Numbered from the stretch's first letter, positions 1 to 9,112 are shown. The stretch is DNA of 64,000 nt from Planosporangium thailandense (GCF_011947195.1 NZ_JAATVY010000003.1:186001-250000), one strand, 5' to 3'. Translations and numbers: made by a program. Notes: generated by a model not told the origin, from the letters alone.

Positions 1-20
1 CCGGTGTATCCGATGGGGGA

Positions 21-728
21 GTGTTCCCGGACCTTCCCGAAGCCACCGTCGCCCGGCTGCCGGAATACCTCCGCGCCCTGCACCATCTCGCGGAGACCGG
101 GTTCGAGACGGTCTCCAGCGAGGGGCTGGCCGCGGCGGCCGGGGTCAACTCGGCCAAGCTGCGCAAAGACCTGTCCCACCTCGGCTCGTACGGCACCCGC
201 GGCGTCGGCTACGACGTCGCCCTGCTCATCGCGCAGATCGAACACGTCCTCGGCCTCACGCAGCGCCGGGCCGTGGCTCTGGTCGGCGTGGGTAACCTTG
301 GACACGCGCTGGCCGGCTACGGCGGGTTCAGCACCCGCGGATTCCGCATCGCCGCGCTCTTCGACGCCGATCCCGACCGGATCGGTGAGCGCATCAACGG
401 CCTGGTCGTGAAAGACATCGCGCGCCTGCCCGAGGTGGTCGCCGCCGAGGCGATCTCCATCGCTCTGATCGCGACGCCGGCCCACGCCGCCCAACTGGTC
501 GCCGACCAGCTCGTCGCGGCCGGGGTCACCAGCATTCTCAACTTCGCGCCGTGCGTGCTCAGCGTGCCCGACGGCGTCGACGTCCGGAAGGTCGATCTCG
601 CGATCGAACTCCAGATACTGTCGTTCCACGAGCACCGCAAGTCGGCGCTGACCACCCTGCCCGCGCCTGCCGGCAACGGGCGAATGAAAATCCGTCCAAC
701 CCTGAACGGGGAGGCGCTCGCTACGTGA
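21..728 (+). CDS. rex: Redox-sensing transcriptional repressor Rex
   Basis: Rex represses respiratory and fermentative genes according to the NADH/NAD+ ratio. Residues 1-80 form the winged-helix DNA-binding domain, with the conserved stretch GVNSAKLRKD and the family signature SYGTRGVGYDV. A Rossmann NAD(H)-binding domain follows, with GVGNLG at residues 89-94 and an acidic FDAD end to the second strand. The C-terminal swap helix (ELQILSFHEHRK) is also present. The GTG start used here lacks the roughly ten-residue leader seen in Streptomyces Rex, and the frame stays open to the window edge, so the true start may lie outside. The last bases overlap hemA, as in other actinobacteria where rex heads the haem operon. 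Confidence 0.93.
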   Translation: MFPDLPEATVARLPEYLRALHHLAETGFETVSSEGLAAAAGVNSAKLRKDLSHLGSYGTRGVGYDVALLIAQIEHVLGLTQRRAVALVGVGNLGHALAGYGGFSTRGFRIAALFDADPDRIGERINGLVVKDIARLPEVVAAEAISIALIATPAHAAQLVADQLVAAGVTSILNFAPCVLSVPDGVDVRKVDLAIELQILSFHEHRKSALTTLPAPAGNGRMKIRPTLNGEALAT

Positions 729-2143
729 ACCTGCTCGTCGTCGGCGTATCGCACCGCACCGCTGGAGTCTCTCTGCTGGAGCGGCTCGCGGTGACCGCCG
801 ACCAGACTCCTCAGTTGCTGACCCGGCTGCTCGCCCAGGAGTACGTGGGCGAGGCGCTCGTGCTGTCCACCTGTAACCGGGTGGAGGTGTACGCCGCGGT
901 GTCAGCCTTCCACGGCGGCCTGGCCGACATCGGCGCCGTGCTCGCCGAGCGCGCCGGGTGCTCCGTGGCCGACCTGGCTCCGCACCTGTACGTCAACTAC
1001 GACGTCGACGCCGTCGGGCACGCGTTCCGGGTGGCCGCCGGGCTCGACTCCATGGTCGTCGGTGAGGCCCAGATCCTCGGTCAGCTGCGCGACGCGTACG
1101 CCGTGGCCATCGAGCACGGCACCGCCGGCCGCCTGCTGCACGAACTCACCCAGCAGGCGCTGCGGGTGGGCAAGCGCGCCCACGCCGAGACCGAGATCGA
1201 CCGGGCCGGGCAGAGCGTCGTCACCGCCGCCCTGCGGCTGGGGCTGTCAAGCCTGTACGGCGAGCAGACCGAGACCTTCCCGCCGGACGCCTCCGCCGAC
1301 GCCCTCGTCATCGGCGCGGGCGCGATGGGCGCGCTCGCCCTCGCGACGCTGCGCCGGGCCGGTGCCGGCCGGCTCTACGTGGCCAACCGGAGCGCGGGGC
1401 GGGCGGAGCGGCTCGCGGCCGGTTACGAGGCCGAGACCGTGCCCTTCGACGAGCTGGGCTCCGCGCTCGCCCGCGTCGACCTGGTCGTCTGCGCCACGGC
1501 CTCGCCGGAGCCGGTGCTCACCACGGAGCTGATCGCCGCCGCGCGCCGGCCGGGCGCCGGTACGCGCCCGCTGCTGGTGCTGGACCTGGCCGTACCCCGG
1601 GACGTGGCTCCCGGCGTCGGTGACCTGCCCGGCGTGATCGTGGTCGACATGGAGACCCTCGGGCTCGCCGCCGACCGGCGGGCGGGCGAGGCCGCGGACG
1701 TCATCGGCGTCGCCGAGGACGTCGTCCTGCCGGAGGGGCAGCGCCTCGGGCTGCCGGCCGACACCGACGTACGGGCCGCCGAGGCGATCGTGGCCGACGA
1801 GGTGGAGGCGTTCCGCACCTGGCAGCGCAGCGCCGACGTGGCGCCGACCGTCGCGGCTCTGCGGGCGCGCGCCGATGAGGTCGTTGTCGCCGAGCTGGGC
1901 CGGCTCCGGCAGCGCCGCCCGGATCTGACCGACGACCAGCGTTCGGACGTGGCCCGCACGGTGCACCGGATCGTGCAGCGGCTGCTGCACGAGCCCTCGG
2001 TGCGGGTGCGCCAGCTGGCCGCCGAGCCGGGCGGCGAGGCGTACGCCGTGGCGCTGCGCGCCCTGTTCGACCTGGAGGTTCCACAGGACATCGACCCTGT
2101 GGGGGCCTGTGAGGTCACGGTGCCTGGGCCGGAGGAGTCGTGA
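725..2143 (+). CDS. hemA: Glutamyl-tRNA reductase
   Basis: First committed enzyme of C5-pathway tetrapyrrole synthesis. It reduces glutamyl-tRNA(Glu) with NADPH to glutamate-1-semialdehyde. The GTG start overlaps the rex stop (GTGA), indicating translational coupling. The 472-residue protein has the catalytic cysteine at position 50 in STCNRVE, the conserved VVGEAQILGQ stretch near residues 111-120, a Rossmann NADPH motif GAGAMG at 197-202 and a C-terminal dimerisation helix region. Length and motif order are normal. The stop overlaps the hemC start by four bases, so rex-hemA-hemC-hemD probably form one transcript. Confidence 0.96.
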   Translation: MNLLVVGVSHRTAGVSLLERLAVTADQTPQLLTRLLAQEYVGEALVLSTCNRVEVYAAVSAFHGGLADIGAVLAERAGCSVADLAPHLYVNYDVDAVGHAFRVAAGLDSMVVGEAQILGQLRDAYAVAIEHGTAGRLLHELTQQALRVGKRAHAETEIDRAGQSVVTAALRLGLSSLYGEQTETFPPDASADALVIGAGAMGALALATLRRAGAGRLYVANRSAGRAERLAAGYEAETVPFDELGSALARVDLVVCATASPEPVLTTELIAAARRPGAGTRPLLVLDLAVPRDVAPGVGDLPGVIVVDMETLGLAADRRAGEAADVIGVAEDVVLPEGQRLGLPADTDVRAAEAIVADEVEAFRTWQRSADVAPTVAALRARADEVVVAELGRLRQRRPDLTDDQRSDVARTVHRIVQRLLHEPSVRVRQLAAEPGGEAYAVALRALFDLEVPQDIDPVGACEVTVPGPEES

Positions 2144-3129
2144 CAGTGCACGGAAAGCTCCGGTTGGGTACCCGGGCGAGCGCGCTGGCGCTCGCCCAGT
2201 CGGGCATGGTCGCCGACGCGGTCCGGGAGAAGACCGGCCGGGACGTCGAGCTCGTGGAGATCTCCACGCCGGGTGACCGCTCCAGCGCCCCCATCGCTCG
2301 GCTGGGCGTGGGCGTCTTCGTGTCCGCGCTGCGGGACGCGCTCAACGCCAAAGAGATCGACTTCGCGGTGCACTCGTACAAGGACCTGCCGACCTCGGTC
2401 AGCGAGGGTCCCGGGCCGCTGGGCGCGGCCGGGCAGCCCCGGACGTTCGGCGAGGGGCTGCGGATCGCGGCCGTGCCGCCGCGCGAGGACCCCCGCGACG
2501 TGCTCGTCGCCCGGGACGGCCTGACCCTGACCGAGCTGCCCGAGGGCGCCCGGCTGGGCACCGGGGCGCTGCGGCGAATCGCCCAGATAGCCGCGTTGGG
2601 AAGAAATCTCGAGTGTGTTCCGATTCGAGGTAATGTTGACACTCGGTTGCGTAAGGTAGCTCAGGGTGAGCTGGACGGCATCGTCCTCGCCCGCGCTGGG
2701 CTGGCTCGACTCGGTCGGGCGGCCGAGGCAACCGAGATCCTCGACCCGATGCTCATGCTGCCCGCCCCTGCACAGGGTGCGCTGGCCGTGGAGTGCCGGG
2801 AAGACGATGACGAGCTGCTCGGGCTGCTCGCCGTGCTCGACGACCCGGCCACCCGTGCCGCGGTGACCGCCGAGCGGGCGCTGCTCGCGAAGCTGGAGGC
2901 CGGCTGCTCCGCGCCGGTCGCCGCTCTGGCTGAAATCGCCGAAGGCGACGACGGTCCGGAGATCTACTTGCGCGGTGCGGTGCTCAGCCCGGACGGCCGT
3001 TTCGGCGTCCGGCTGTCGCGCACCGGAACGCTCGCTGACGCCGTACAGGTGGGGCGGCTGCTGGCCGCCGACCTGCTCGCCGAAGGCGCTGACTCTGTAC
3101 TGGGAGTACAGCATGACCCGTACCCGTAA
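2140..3129 (+). CDS. hemC: Hydroxymethylbilane synthase (porphobilinogen deaminase)
   Basis: Condenses four porphobilinogens into hydroxymethylbilane. The 329-residue protein has the SYKDLPT segment carrying the catalytic aspartate (residue 82). Arginine-rich cofactor contacts lie around GTGALRR and PIRGNVDTRLRK. The dipyrromethane-cofactor attachment cysteine is at residue 256 in EAGCSAPV. The GTG start overlaps the hemA stop by four bases and the downstream hemD start lies inside the last codons, consistent with a tightly coupled operon. Nothing essential appears to be missing. Confidence 0.96.
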   Translation: MTVHGKLRLGTRASALALAQSGMVADAVREKTGRDVELVEISTPGDRSSAPIARLGVGVFVSALRDALNAKEIDFAVHSYKDLPTSVSEGPGPLGAAGQPRTFGEGLRIAAVPPREDPRDVLVARDGLTLTELPEGARLGTGALRRIAQIAALGRNLECVPIRGNVDTRLRKVAQGELDGIVLARAGLARLGRAAEATEILDPMLMLPAPAQGALAVECREDDDELLGLLAVLDDPATRAAVTAERALLAKLEAGCSAPVAALAEIAEGDDGPEIYLRGAVLSPDGRFGVRLSRTGTLADAVQVGRLLAADLLAEGADSVLGVQHDPYP

Positions 3130-4696
3130 GACCGCAGGCCGCATCGTTTTCGTCGGTGCCGGCCCAGGTGACCCCGGCCTGCTCACCCGTCGCGCATACG
3201 ACGCCGTGACGACGGCCGACCATGTCGTGTACGACCGGTACGTACCCGAGCAGATGCTCGCCGCGATCCGGGCGGACGCCGCGCCCGAGGCCGAGTTCTC
3301 GCCGGCCGAGGGTGTGCCCGGCGACGTGGCGAAGGTGCTGCTGTCGGCGGCCCGTTCCGGGCTGAAGGCCGTCCACCTCGTCGGCGGCGACCCGCTGGGC
3401 CACGAGTCGGTCCTCAAGGAGGTGCAGGCCGTCGCCCGCACCAACGTGCCGTTCGAGGTCGTTCCCGGTGTCGGCACCGCCGCCGGCGTCGCGACCTACG
3501 CCGGCGTTCCGCTGCCGGGCGTCCGTACCGTCGCCGACGTCGACGACGTGCACAGTCTCGACTTCGACCTGCTCGCCGCCGCGCTGAGTCGTGGCTCGTC
3601 CGCCGCGGTCGCGGTGGACGCCGGCGATCTCGCCACCGTACGTGATGGGCTGCTCGCCGCCGGCGTCGACCCGGGCACGCCGGTCGCCGTGACCGGCGAG
3701 GGCACCGGCGAGACGCAGTACACGACCTCGTCCAGCGTCGACAGCATGGTCACCGCCGTGATCGGCTTCGCCGGCCGGGTCGTGGTCAGCCTCGGCGAGG
3801 GCGTCGCGCACCGGGAGAAGCTGGGCTGGTGGGAGAACCGGCCGCTGTACGGCTGGAAGGTGCTCGTCCCGCGTACCAAGGAGCAGGCCGGCGCGATGAG
3901 CGAGCGGCTGCGCGCCTACGGTGCGATCCCGTGCGAGGTGCCGACGATCGCGGTCGAGCCGCCGCGTACGCCGGCCCAGATGGAGCGGGCGATCAAGGGT
4001 CTGGTCGACGGCCGGTACGCCTGGGTCGTCTTCACCTCGACCAACGCGGTCCGCGCCGTGTGGGAGAAGTTCGCCGAGCACGGCCTGGACGCCCGCCACT
4101 TCGGCGGCGTCAAGATCGCCTGCATCGGTGAGGCGACCGCGGACGCGGTCCGCGCGTTCGGCGTACAGCCCGAGCTGATCCCGTCGGGGGAGCAGTCCTC
4201 CGAGGGGCTGCTGGCCGAGTTCTCGCCGCACGACGAGATTCTCGATCCGGTTGGCCGGATCCTCCTGCCGCGCGCCGACATCGCCACCGAGACGCTCGCC
4301 GCCGGGCTCACCGAGCTCGGTTGGGAGGTCGACGACGTGACGGCGTACCGGACGGTGCGCGCCGCGCCGCCGCCGGCCGAGATCCGCGACGCGATCAAGT
4401 CGGGTGGCTTCGACGCGGTGCTCTTCACGTCATCGTCGACCGTGCGCAACCTGGTCGGCATCGCCGGCAAGCCGCACGCCCGCACCGTTGTCGCGGTGAT
4501 CGGGCCCAAGACGGCCGAGACCGCGACCGAGTTCGGGCTGCGCGTCGACGTACGGCCGCAGCACGCCAGCGTCCCGGACCTGGTCGAGGCGCTCGCACAG
4601 TACGCGGTCGAGCTGCGCGAGAAGCTCGCGGCCATGCCGGCCAAGCAGCGCCGCGGCTCCAAGGTGCAGGGCCCGACCGCTCTGCGCTACCGCTAA
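3113..4696 (+). CDS. hemD: Fused SUMT-like domain / uroporphyrinogen-III synthase
   Basis: Closes hydroxymethylbilane to uroporphyrinogen III. The ATG lies 17 nt inside hemC. Residues 1-240 resemble a tetrapyrrole methylase (CobA/SUMT), with the SAM loop GAGPGDPGLLT at 15-25. The usual RLKGGDPF..GRG segment reads HLVGGDPLGHESV and the usual AYAGIPLTHR reads TYAGVPLPGV, so methylase activity is doubtful. Residues 250-500 are a HemD domain with two lobes (VLVPRTKEQAGAMSERLRAYG, then VFTSTNAVRA and LFTSSSTVRNL). This fusion is standard in actinobacteria. It is followed by a 48-bp palindrome before hemB. Confidence 0.9.
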   Translation: MTRTRKTAGRIVFVGAGPGDPGLLTRRAYDAVTTADHVVYDRYVPEQMLAAIRADAAPEAEFSPAEGVPGDVAKVLLSAARSGLKAVHLVGGDPLGHESVLKEVQAVARTNVPFEVVPGVGTAAGVATYAGVPLPGVRTVADVDDVHSLDFDLLAAALSRGSSAAVAVDAGDLATVRDGLLAAGVDPGTPVAVTGEGTGETQYTTSSSVDSMVTAVIGFAGRVVVSLGEGVAHREKLGWWENRPLYGWKVLVPRTKEQAGAMSERLRAYGAIPCEVPTIAVEPPRTPAQMERAIKGLVDGRYAWVVFTSTNAVRAVWEKFAEHGLDARHFGGVKIACIGEATADAVRAFGVQPELIPSGEQSSEGLLAEFSPHDEILDPVGRILLPRADIATETLAAGLTELGWEVDDVTAYRTVRAAPPPAEIRDAIKSGGFDAVLFTSSSTVRNLVGIAGKPHARTVVAVIGPKTAETATEFGLRVDVRPQHASVPDLVEALAQYAVELREKLAAMPAKQRRGSKVQGPTALRYR

Positions 4697-4703
4697 CTAC
4701 CTG

Positions 4704-4751
4704 GATCTTGGACAGTTGTGCGAGCTATAGGTCGCACAACTGTCCAAGATC
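4704..4751. repeat. 48-bp palindromic element, copy 1 (hemD-hemB)
   Basis: Two perfect 20-bp arms (4704-4723, gatcttggacagttgtgcga, and its complement at 4732-4751) flank the 8-nt centre gctatagg. It begins seven nt after the hemD stop and ends immediately before the hemB ribosome-binding site. There is no T-tract, so it is not a classical intrinsic terminator, though the RNA would fold into a 20-bp hairpin. The identical element, inverted, occurs at 33421-33468. Confidence 0.95.
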
Positions 4752-4762
4752 GGAGGAGAATC

Positions 4763-5743
4763 GTGTTTCCGGTTGTTCGCCCCCGACGGCTACGCCGCAA
4801 CCCCGCCATCCGGCGGCTCGTCGCCGAGACCCGGCCCGCCCCCGCCGAACTCGTGCTGCCGATGTTCGTACGGGAGGGGTTGACCGAGCCCCGGCCGATC
4901 GCCTCGCTGCCCGGCGTGGTCCAGCACTCCCGTGACTCACTGCGCAAGGCCGCCGTCGAGGCCGTACAGGCCGGCATCGGGGGCCTCATGCTCTTCGGCG
5001 TCCCCCTGACCCGCGACGAGGTCGGCTCCGCCGGTACCGACCCGGACGGCATCCTCAACGTCGCCATCCGCGACGTCGTCAGCGAGGTCGGCGACGCGAC
5101 CGTCGTGATGAGCGACCTCTGCCTGGACGAGTTCACCTCGCACGGCCACTGCGGCGTGCTGCGGCCCGACGGCTCCGTGGACAACGACGCCACCCTGGCC
5201 AGGTACGCCGACATGGCGCTCGCGCAGGCGGAAGCCGGTGCGCACGTGCTCGGGCCGTCCGGGATGATGGACGGCCAGATCGGCGTGATCCGCGAGGCGC
5301 TCGACCAGGCCGGCCACACCGACACCGCGCTGCTGGCCTACGCCGCGAAGTACGCCTCGGCCTTCTACGGCCCGTTCCGGGAGGCGGTCGAGTCGACCCT
5401 GCAGGGCGACCGCAAGACCTACCAGCAGGACCCGGCCAACCTGCGGGAGGCGATGCGCGAGGTGGCGCTCGACCTCGCCGAGGGCGCCGACATGGTGATG
5501 GTCAAGCCCGCGCTGCCGTACCTCGACGTGGTCGCGTCGGTGGCCGCCAACGTGGACGTCCCGGTCGCCGCGTACCAGGTCTCCGGTGAGTACGCGATGG
5601 TCGAGGCGGCCGCCGCCAACGGCTGGATCGACCGGGAGCGGGTCATCCTGGAGCAGCTCACCTCGATCCGCCGGGCCGGGGCGCAGATCATCCTCACGTA
5701 CTGGGCGATCGAGGCCGCGCGGCTGCTTCGCCAGGGATACTGA
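4763..5743 (+). CDS. hemB: Delta-aminolevulinic acid dehydratase (porphobilinogen synthase)
   Basis: Condenses two 5-aminolevulinates to porphobilinogen. The GTG start is preceded by GGAGGAG. In the 326-residue protein the two Schiff-base lysines are K196 ([12 protein letters not shown]) and K248 ([12 protein letters not shown]). The metal-site segment [14 protein letters not shown] carries C120, D122 and C130, so one of the three zinc cysteines of the E. coli enzyme is aspartate here. The gene is separated from hemD by a palindrome that could uncouple the two. Its 3' end is echoed by tandem repeats (5725-5795). Confidence 0.95.
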   Translation: MFPVVRPRRLRRNPAIRRLVAETRPAPAELVLPMFVREGLTEPRPIASLPGVVQHSRDSLRKAAVEAVQAGIGGLMLFGVPLTRDEVGSAGTDPDGILNVAIRDVVSEVGDATVVMSDLCLDEFTSHGHCGVLRPDGSVDNDATLARYADMALAQAEAGAHVLGPSGMMDGQIGVIREALDQAGHTDTALLAYAAKYASAFYGPFREAVESTLQGDRKTYQQDPANLREAMREVALDLAEGADMVMVKPALPYLDVVASVAANVDVPVAAYQVSGEYAMVEAAAANGWIDRERVILEQLTSIRRAGAQIILTYWAIEAARLLRQGY

Positions 5744-5795
5744 GCAGCTTCGCCAGGAATACTGAGCAGCGGAGCTGCTCCGCCGGGGATACTGA
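5725..5795 (+). repeat. Tandem echo of the hemB 3' end including its stop
   Basis: A 22-nt unit (gcttcgccaggRatactgagca) occurs at 5725-5746 and 5747-5768. After an 8-nt insertion a diverged third copy lies at 5777-5795. The first copy holds the last hemB codons and TGA; the later copies repeat the same codons and stop downstream. Confidence 0.85.
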
Positions 5796-5821
5796 CCCCG
5801 GTCGCCGGGTATTCGAGTCGT

Positions 5822-6793
5822 ATGAAACTCGGATACTTCCTGTCATGCGAAGAGTACGCACCCGCTGAGCTGATCGAGCAGGCCAAGGCGGCCGAGCAGG
5901 CGGGCTTCGAGGCGCTGTGGATCTCTGACCATTTCCACCCCTGGCTGGAGGAGCAGGGCCAGTCCGCGTTCGTCTGGTCCATGATCGGCGCGCTCAGCCA
6001 GGTCTGCTCGCTGCCGATCACCACGGCGGTGACCTGCCCCACCGTGCGGATGCACCCGGCGATCATCGCGCAGGCCGCGGCGACCAGCGGCGTGCTGACC
6101 GGAGGGAAGTTCGTCCTCGGGGTCGGCTCCGGCGAGTACCTCAACGAGCACATCCTCGGTGACCCCTGGCCGTCGGCCGGCATGCGGCTCGACATGCTCG
6201 AAGAGGCCGTCGAGGTGATCCGGGAGCTGTGGCGCGGGAAGTTCGTCAACCACTACGGCGAGCACTACCAGGTCGAGCAGGCCAGGATCTACACGCTGCC
6301 GGACCAGCCGCCCAAGATCTATATCTCCGGCTTCGGGAAGAAATCGATCGAGCTCGCCGCCCGCATCGGCGACGGGTTCATGTGCGTGATGCCCGACGCC
6401 GACAAGGTGCGCCAGTTCCGCGAGAGCGGCGGCGGCGACAAGGTCGTGCAGGGCGGCTTCAAGGCCTGCTACGCCCAGAGCGAGGGCGAGGCCCTGCGGT
6501 TGGCGCACGAGAAGTGGCGTAGCGAAGCGGTGCCCGGTGAGCTGAACCAGGTGCTGCCGTCGCCGCGCCACATCGAACAGGCGAGCACGCTGGTCCAGCC
6601 CGAAATGCTCAAGGAGTTGTTCGCGCTCGGCCCCGACCCGGCCCGGCACCTGTCCATGATCGAGAAGTACGAACAGGCCGGCTACGACGAGGTGTACGTG
6701 GCCAACATCGGCCCGCACTACCGCGAGCTGTGCGACCTGTACGCCAAGGAGGTCATGCCGCGGGTGCGCCGCCGGGAGAAGGTCGGCGCCTGA
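5822..6793 (+). CDS. LLM-class F420-dependent oxidoreductase (FGD-like)
   Basis: A 323-residue TIM-barrel oxidoreductase of the luciferase-like monooxygenase superfamily. It is closest in pattern to the F420-dependent glucose-6-phosphate dehydrogenase group: ISDHFHPW near residue 40, HPAIIAQAAAT near 80, then GVGSGEYLNEH, and a C-terminal arm ending in a basic tail. It probably uses deazaflavin F420 as hydride carrier; the substrate cannot be read from sequence. The start is ATG, with no strong Shine-Dalgarno sequence. Its TGA abuts the stop of the opposite-strand GNAT gene, so the two stops form TGATCA. Confidence 0.85.
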   Translation: MKLGYFLSCEEYAPAELIEQAKAAEQAGFEALWISDHFHPWLEEQGQSAFVWSMIGALSQVCSLPITTAVTCPTVRMHPAIIAQAAATSGVLTGGKFVLGVGSGEYLNEHILGDPWPSAGMRLDMLEEAVEVIRELWRGKFVNHYGEHYQVEQARIYTLPDQPPKIYISGFGKKSIELAARIGDGFMCVMPDADKVRQFRESGGGDKVVQGGFKACYAQSEGEALRLAHEKWRSEAVPGELNQVLPSPRHIEQASTLVQPEMLKELFALGPDPARHLSMIEKYEQAGYDEVYVANIGPHYRELCDLYAKEVMPRVRRREKVGA

Positions 6794-7810
6794 TCAGGGA
6801 GCCTGGTCGGCGGGCGCGCCGAGGCGGCGCAGCACCTCGTCGACATCGGCCTCGTACTCGCGCCACTCCCGGTTGGGCCGGAAACCCAGCTCGTCGTTGA
6901 TCCGGGTCACTGCCTTCGCGCCGACCGCGTTCCAGGTCTGCACATCGAGTAGCTGCGGCTCGGCGGCGCGCAGCTCGGACAGCATCCGGGCCTTCAGCGC
7001 GCGGCCCAGCCCGTAGCCGCGATGGGCCTGCACCACGACCGTGTCGTACTGGTCGGCCCGGGTCGGCCGCTGCGCCGGGACGACCACCTCGGTCAGCCCG
7101 GCCACCGTGCCGGACGGCTCGTGGACCGCCAGCACGACGTACGGTTTCAGGCCCCGCGCATGCAGGGTGGCCAGGCTCGCCCGCAGCCGCTCGCTGTCGT
7201 ACGAGCTGGGGCGCAGCTCCAGGTCGTACGCCGGGTTGAGGCGCATCGTGGCCTTCGCCTTGGCGTACTCGTCGAGGATCGACTCCGCCGGGCCACCCGG
7301 GTGGTATTCGAGCCGGTACCCGGAGCCGACGCTTTCGGCCATCGTCGCGAGCTGCGTCCAGTCCACGGTCGAGAGGTCGAGCAGGTTGCGCATCTCCACG
7401 AAGGCGCAGCGGAAGCCCTGCGCTTCGAAGAAGTCGCCGGCCGGGGTGTCGCCGATGACCTCGACCCCGATCGACCCGTACCCCTCGGCGCGGGCGCGCG
7501 TCGCGGCCGCGCCGAGCAGGGCGGTGCCGACCCCGGTCCGGCGCACGTCCGGCCGCACCAGCAGTTCGAGAACGGCGACGTCGCCGACGAGCAGGATGCT
7601 CACGTATCCGAGGAGGTCGTCGCCGTCCAGCGCGAGCCACGAGACGCGCCGCTCGTCGGGCATGGTGACCGACAGATACTCCCGGAACGAGTCGGGCCGC
7701 CATGGCGGATCTTCGGGCACGTCGGCCGCGACGGCCAGGTTGGCGGCGCGCAGCAGAGCTTTCAGCCCCTCGGCGGGAGCGGCGGCCGGGTCCCACTCGC
7801 GCACCTGCAC
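6794..7810 (-). CDS. Tandem-domain GNAT N-acetyltransferase
   Basis: A 338-residue protein with two GNAT folds. The first (residues 1-150) has the acetyl-CoA loop RPDVRRTGVGTAL. The second (170-325) has QAHRGYGLGRALKARML followed by WNAVGAKAVTRINDELGF. Double-GNAT proteins of this size are common in actinobacteria, often annotated as acetyltransferases of antibiotics or small amines (MshD-like architecture). MshD itself cannot be asserted. The GTG start is read on the minus strand; an out-of-frame ATG lies seven nt upstream. It is convergent with, and directly adjacent to, the F420 oxidoreductase gene. Confidence 0.8.
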   Translation of the reverse strand: MQVREWDPAAAPAEGLKALLRAANLAVAADVPEDPPWRPDSFREYLSVTMPDERRVSWLALDGDDLLGYVSILLVGDVAVLELLVRPDVRRTGVGTALLGAAATRARAEGYGSIGVEVIGDTPAGDFFEAQGFRCAFVEMRNLLDLSTVDWTQLATMAESVGSGYRLEYHPGGPAESILDEYAKAKATMRLNPAYDLELRPSSYDSERLRASLATLHARGLKPYVVLAVHEPSGTVAGLTEVVVPAQRPTRADQYDTVVVQAHRGYGLGRALKARMLSELRAAEPQLLDVQTWNAVGAKAVTRINDELGFRPNREWREYEADVDEVLRRLGAPADQAP

Positions 7811-7844
7811 GGGTCATAGCTTGCCGATGTTCCGCGCGCGACGG

Positions 7845-7885
7845 AAGGCCTTAGTGCTAACTAAGCTTCTTCTTTTCGAATTTTT
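7845..7885. promoter_or_regulatory. AT-rich island upstream of the GNAT gene
   Basis: Between the transglycosylase stop and the GNAT start lies an unusually AT-rich patch. It contains the inverted repeat cttagt-gcta-actaag and a pyrimidine run ending in TTTTTT. It may hold the GNAT promoter and the transcript end of the preceding minus-strand gene. Function is inferred only from composition. Confidence 0.35.
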
Positions 7886-7907
7886 TGCCGCCCGGTCGGC
7901 CGCCCGG

Positions 7908-9050
7908 TCAGCGGCTGCGCACGCCGTAGTCGTTGGCGGCGCCGAAGACGTCCTGCACGTACTTCTGCACCGCGTTGTAGGACATGATCGACGCCCACCA
8001 GTCGCCGGGGAGCGACAGGTTGCGGTTGCCGGCGCACAGGTACCGCGCCGCCGCGAGGGCCGCGTCGTAGACGTTGTTGATGTCGGGTACGCCGTTGCCG
8101 TCGGCGTCGGCCCCGTAGGTGGCCCAGGTGGACGGGATGAACTGCATCGGGCCGACGGCGTGGTCCCAGGTCGGGTCGTGATCGAGTCGGCCGCCGTCGG
8201 TGTCTGCGATCTTCATGCGCCCGTCCCTGCCGTCGAGGGGCGCGCCGACGATCGGCGGCATCGCGGTCCCGTCCGCGCCGAGGATCGCGTGGTCCTGGCC
8301 GTGTGCCGACTCGACCTTGCCGATGCCGGCGAGCGTCGTCCACCGCAGTTGGCAGCCGGGTGACGTGGCGGAGGTGACCAGTTCGGCGTACCCGTAGGCC
8401 TCCATCGCGGGCAGGGGGATGCCTAGCTTCGCCGACAGCGGGCCGGCCCAGGCGGCGAGATCGGACGGCCTGGTCACCGCCGCTGGATCGGCGGTCGGAG
8501 CCGCCGTCGCGCCGTCGGCGGCGGCGCTCGGGTCGGTGCCGGGAACCTCGTCAGCGGGAGGGCTCGGCACCCCCTCGCCGGTCGGCTCGATCAGCGTGAA
8601 GGTCCGGTGCGTGGTCGTCGGCAGCGCCGGCACCACGTACGTGCCGGCCAGCAGGGCGGCGCCGACCACAGCGAAGATCAGGATGCCGGGCGTGACCACC
8701 CGGCCGTAGCGGCGTCGGGGCCACCCGGCGATCGTGGTCGCGGCGGCGCGCGACCACCCGACGGCACGGGTGGGCAGGGCCCGCCAACCGGCCCTTCGTC
8801 CGGCCGCCGGTGTCGCCGGGTCGGTCGCTGGCACCGGGGTTGTCGCTGCCGTCGGTTCGGGCGCTGGCGTCGGTTCGGGCGGCGCCGGCGGATCCGGCGC
8901 CGTCGCCGGGTCCGCCGGCGTCAGGACGTCCAGCATCCCGGCGGCCGCCACCCCCGAATCGGGAGAAACGCCCACCGCGGGCACGGTGGAGGGGGCCGCC
9001 GGTCGTAGCGGCGTTGCCGTCGGATTAGCCACCCGGTCCCCCTGTGCCAC
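7908..9050 (-). CDS. Membrane-anchored lytic murein transglycosylase
   Basis: A 380-residue protein with a proline/alanine-rich cytoplasmic N-terminus (1-100) and one transmembrane helix (about 121-141, ILIFAVVGAALLAGTYVV). A linker follows, then an extracellular MltB-type (SLT_2) domain from about residue 195. The catalytic glutamate is E247 in GIGKVESAHG, followed by AVGPMQFIPSTW and CAGNRNLS. It cleaves peptidoglycan glycan strands with formation of 1,6-anhydro ends. The listed GTG is the longest start. A GTG at 9030-9032 has a better ribosome-binding site (AGGGGGA) and would remove six residues. It is divergent from the FmdB-like gene. Confidence 0.88.
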   Translation of the reverse strand: MAQGDRVANPTATPLRPAAPSTVPAVGVSPDSGVAAAGMLDVLTPADPATAPDPPAPPEPTPAPEPTAATTPVPATDPATPAAGRRAGWRALPTRAVGWSRAAATTIAGWPRRRYGRVVTPGILIFAVVGAALLAGTYVVPALPTTTHRTFTLIEPTGEGVPSPPADEVPGTDPSAAADGATAAPTADPAAVTRPSDLAAWAGPLSAKLGIPLPAMEAYGYAELVTSATSPGCQLRWTTLAGIGKVESAHGQDHAILGADGTAMPPIVGAPLDGRDGRMKIADTDGGRLDHDPTWDHAVGPMQFIPSTWATYGADADGNGVPDINNVYDAALAAARYLCAGNRNLSLPGDWWASIMSYNAVQKYVQDVFGAANDYGVRSR

Positions 9051-9112
9051 GCCATCGAGTATGGCCCATGCTCAGATCTCTGTTGTACCGGAAGGGCTGC
9101 GGGGAAGGTAGG

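Noticed and set aside
1423-3477. 684-codon and other long minus-strand frames over the hem genes
   Set aside because: They are antisense shadows of strongly conserved genes, lack family motifs and are rich in Arg, Gly, Ser and Pro, as expected from GC-skewed codon positions.
4704-4751. Ordinary intrinsic terminator between hemD and hemB
   Set aside because: There is a long stem but no T-tract, and an identical inverted copy elsewhere makes a dispersed element the better description. A terminating effect is not excluded.
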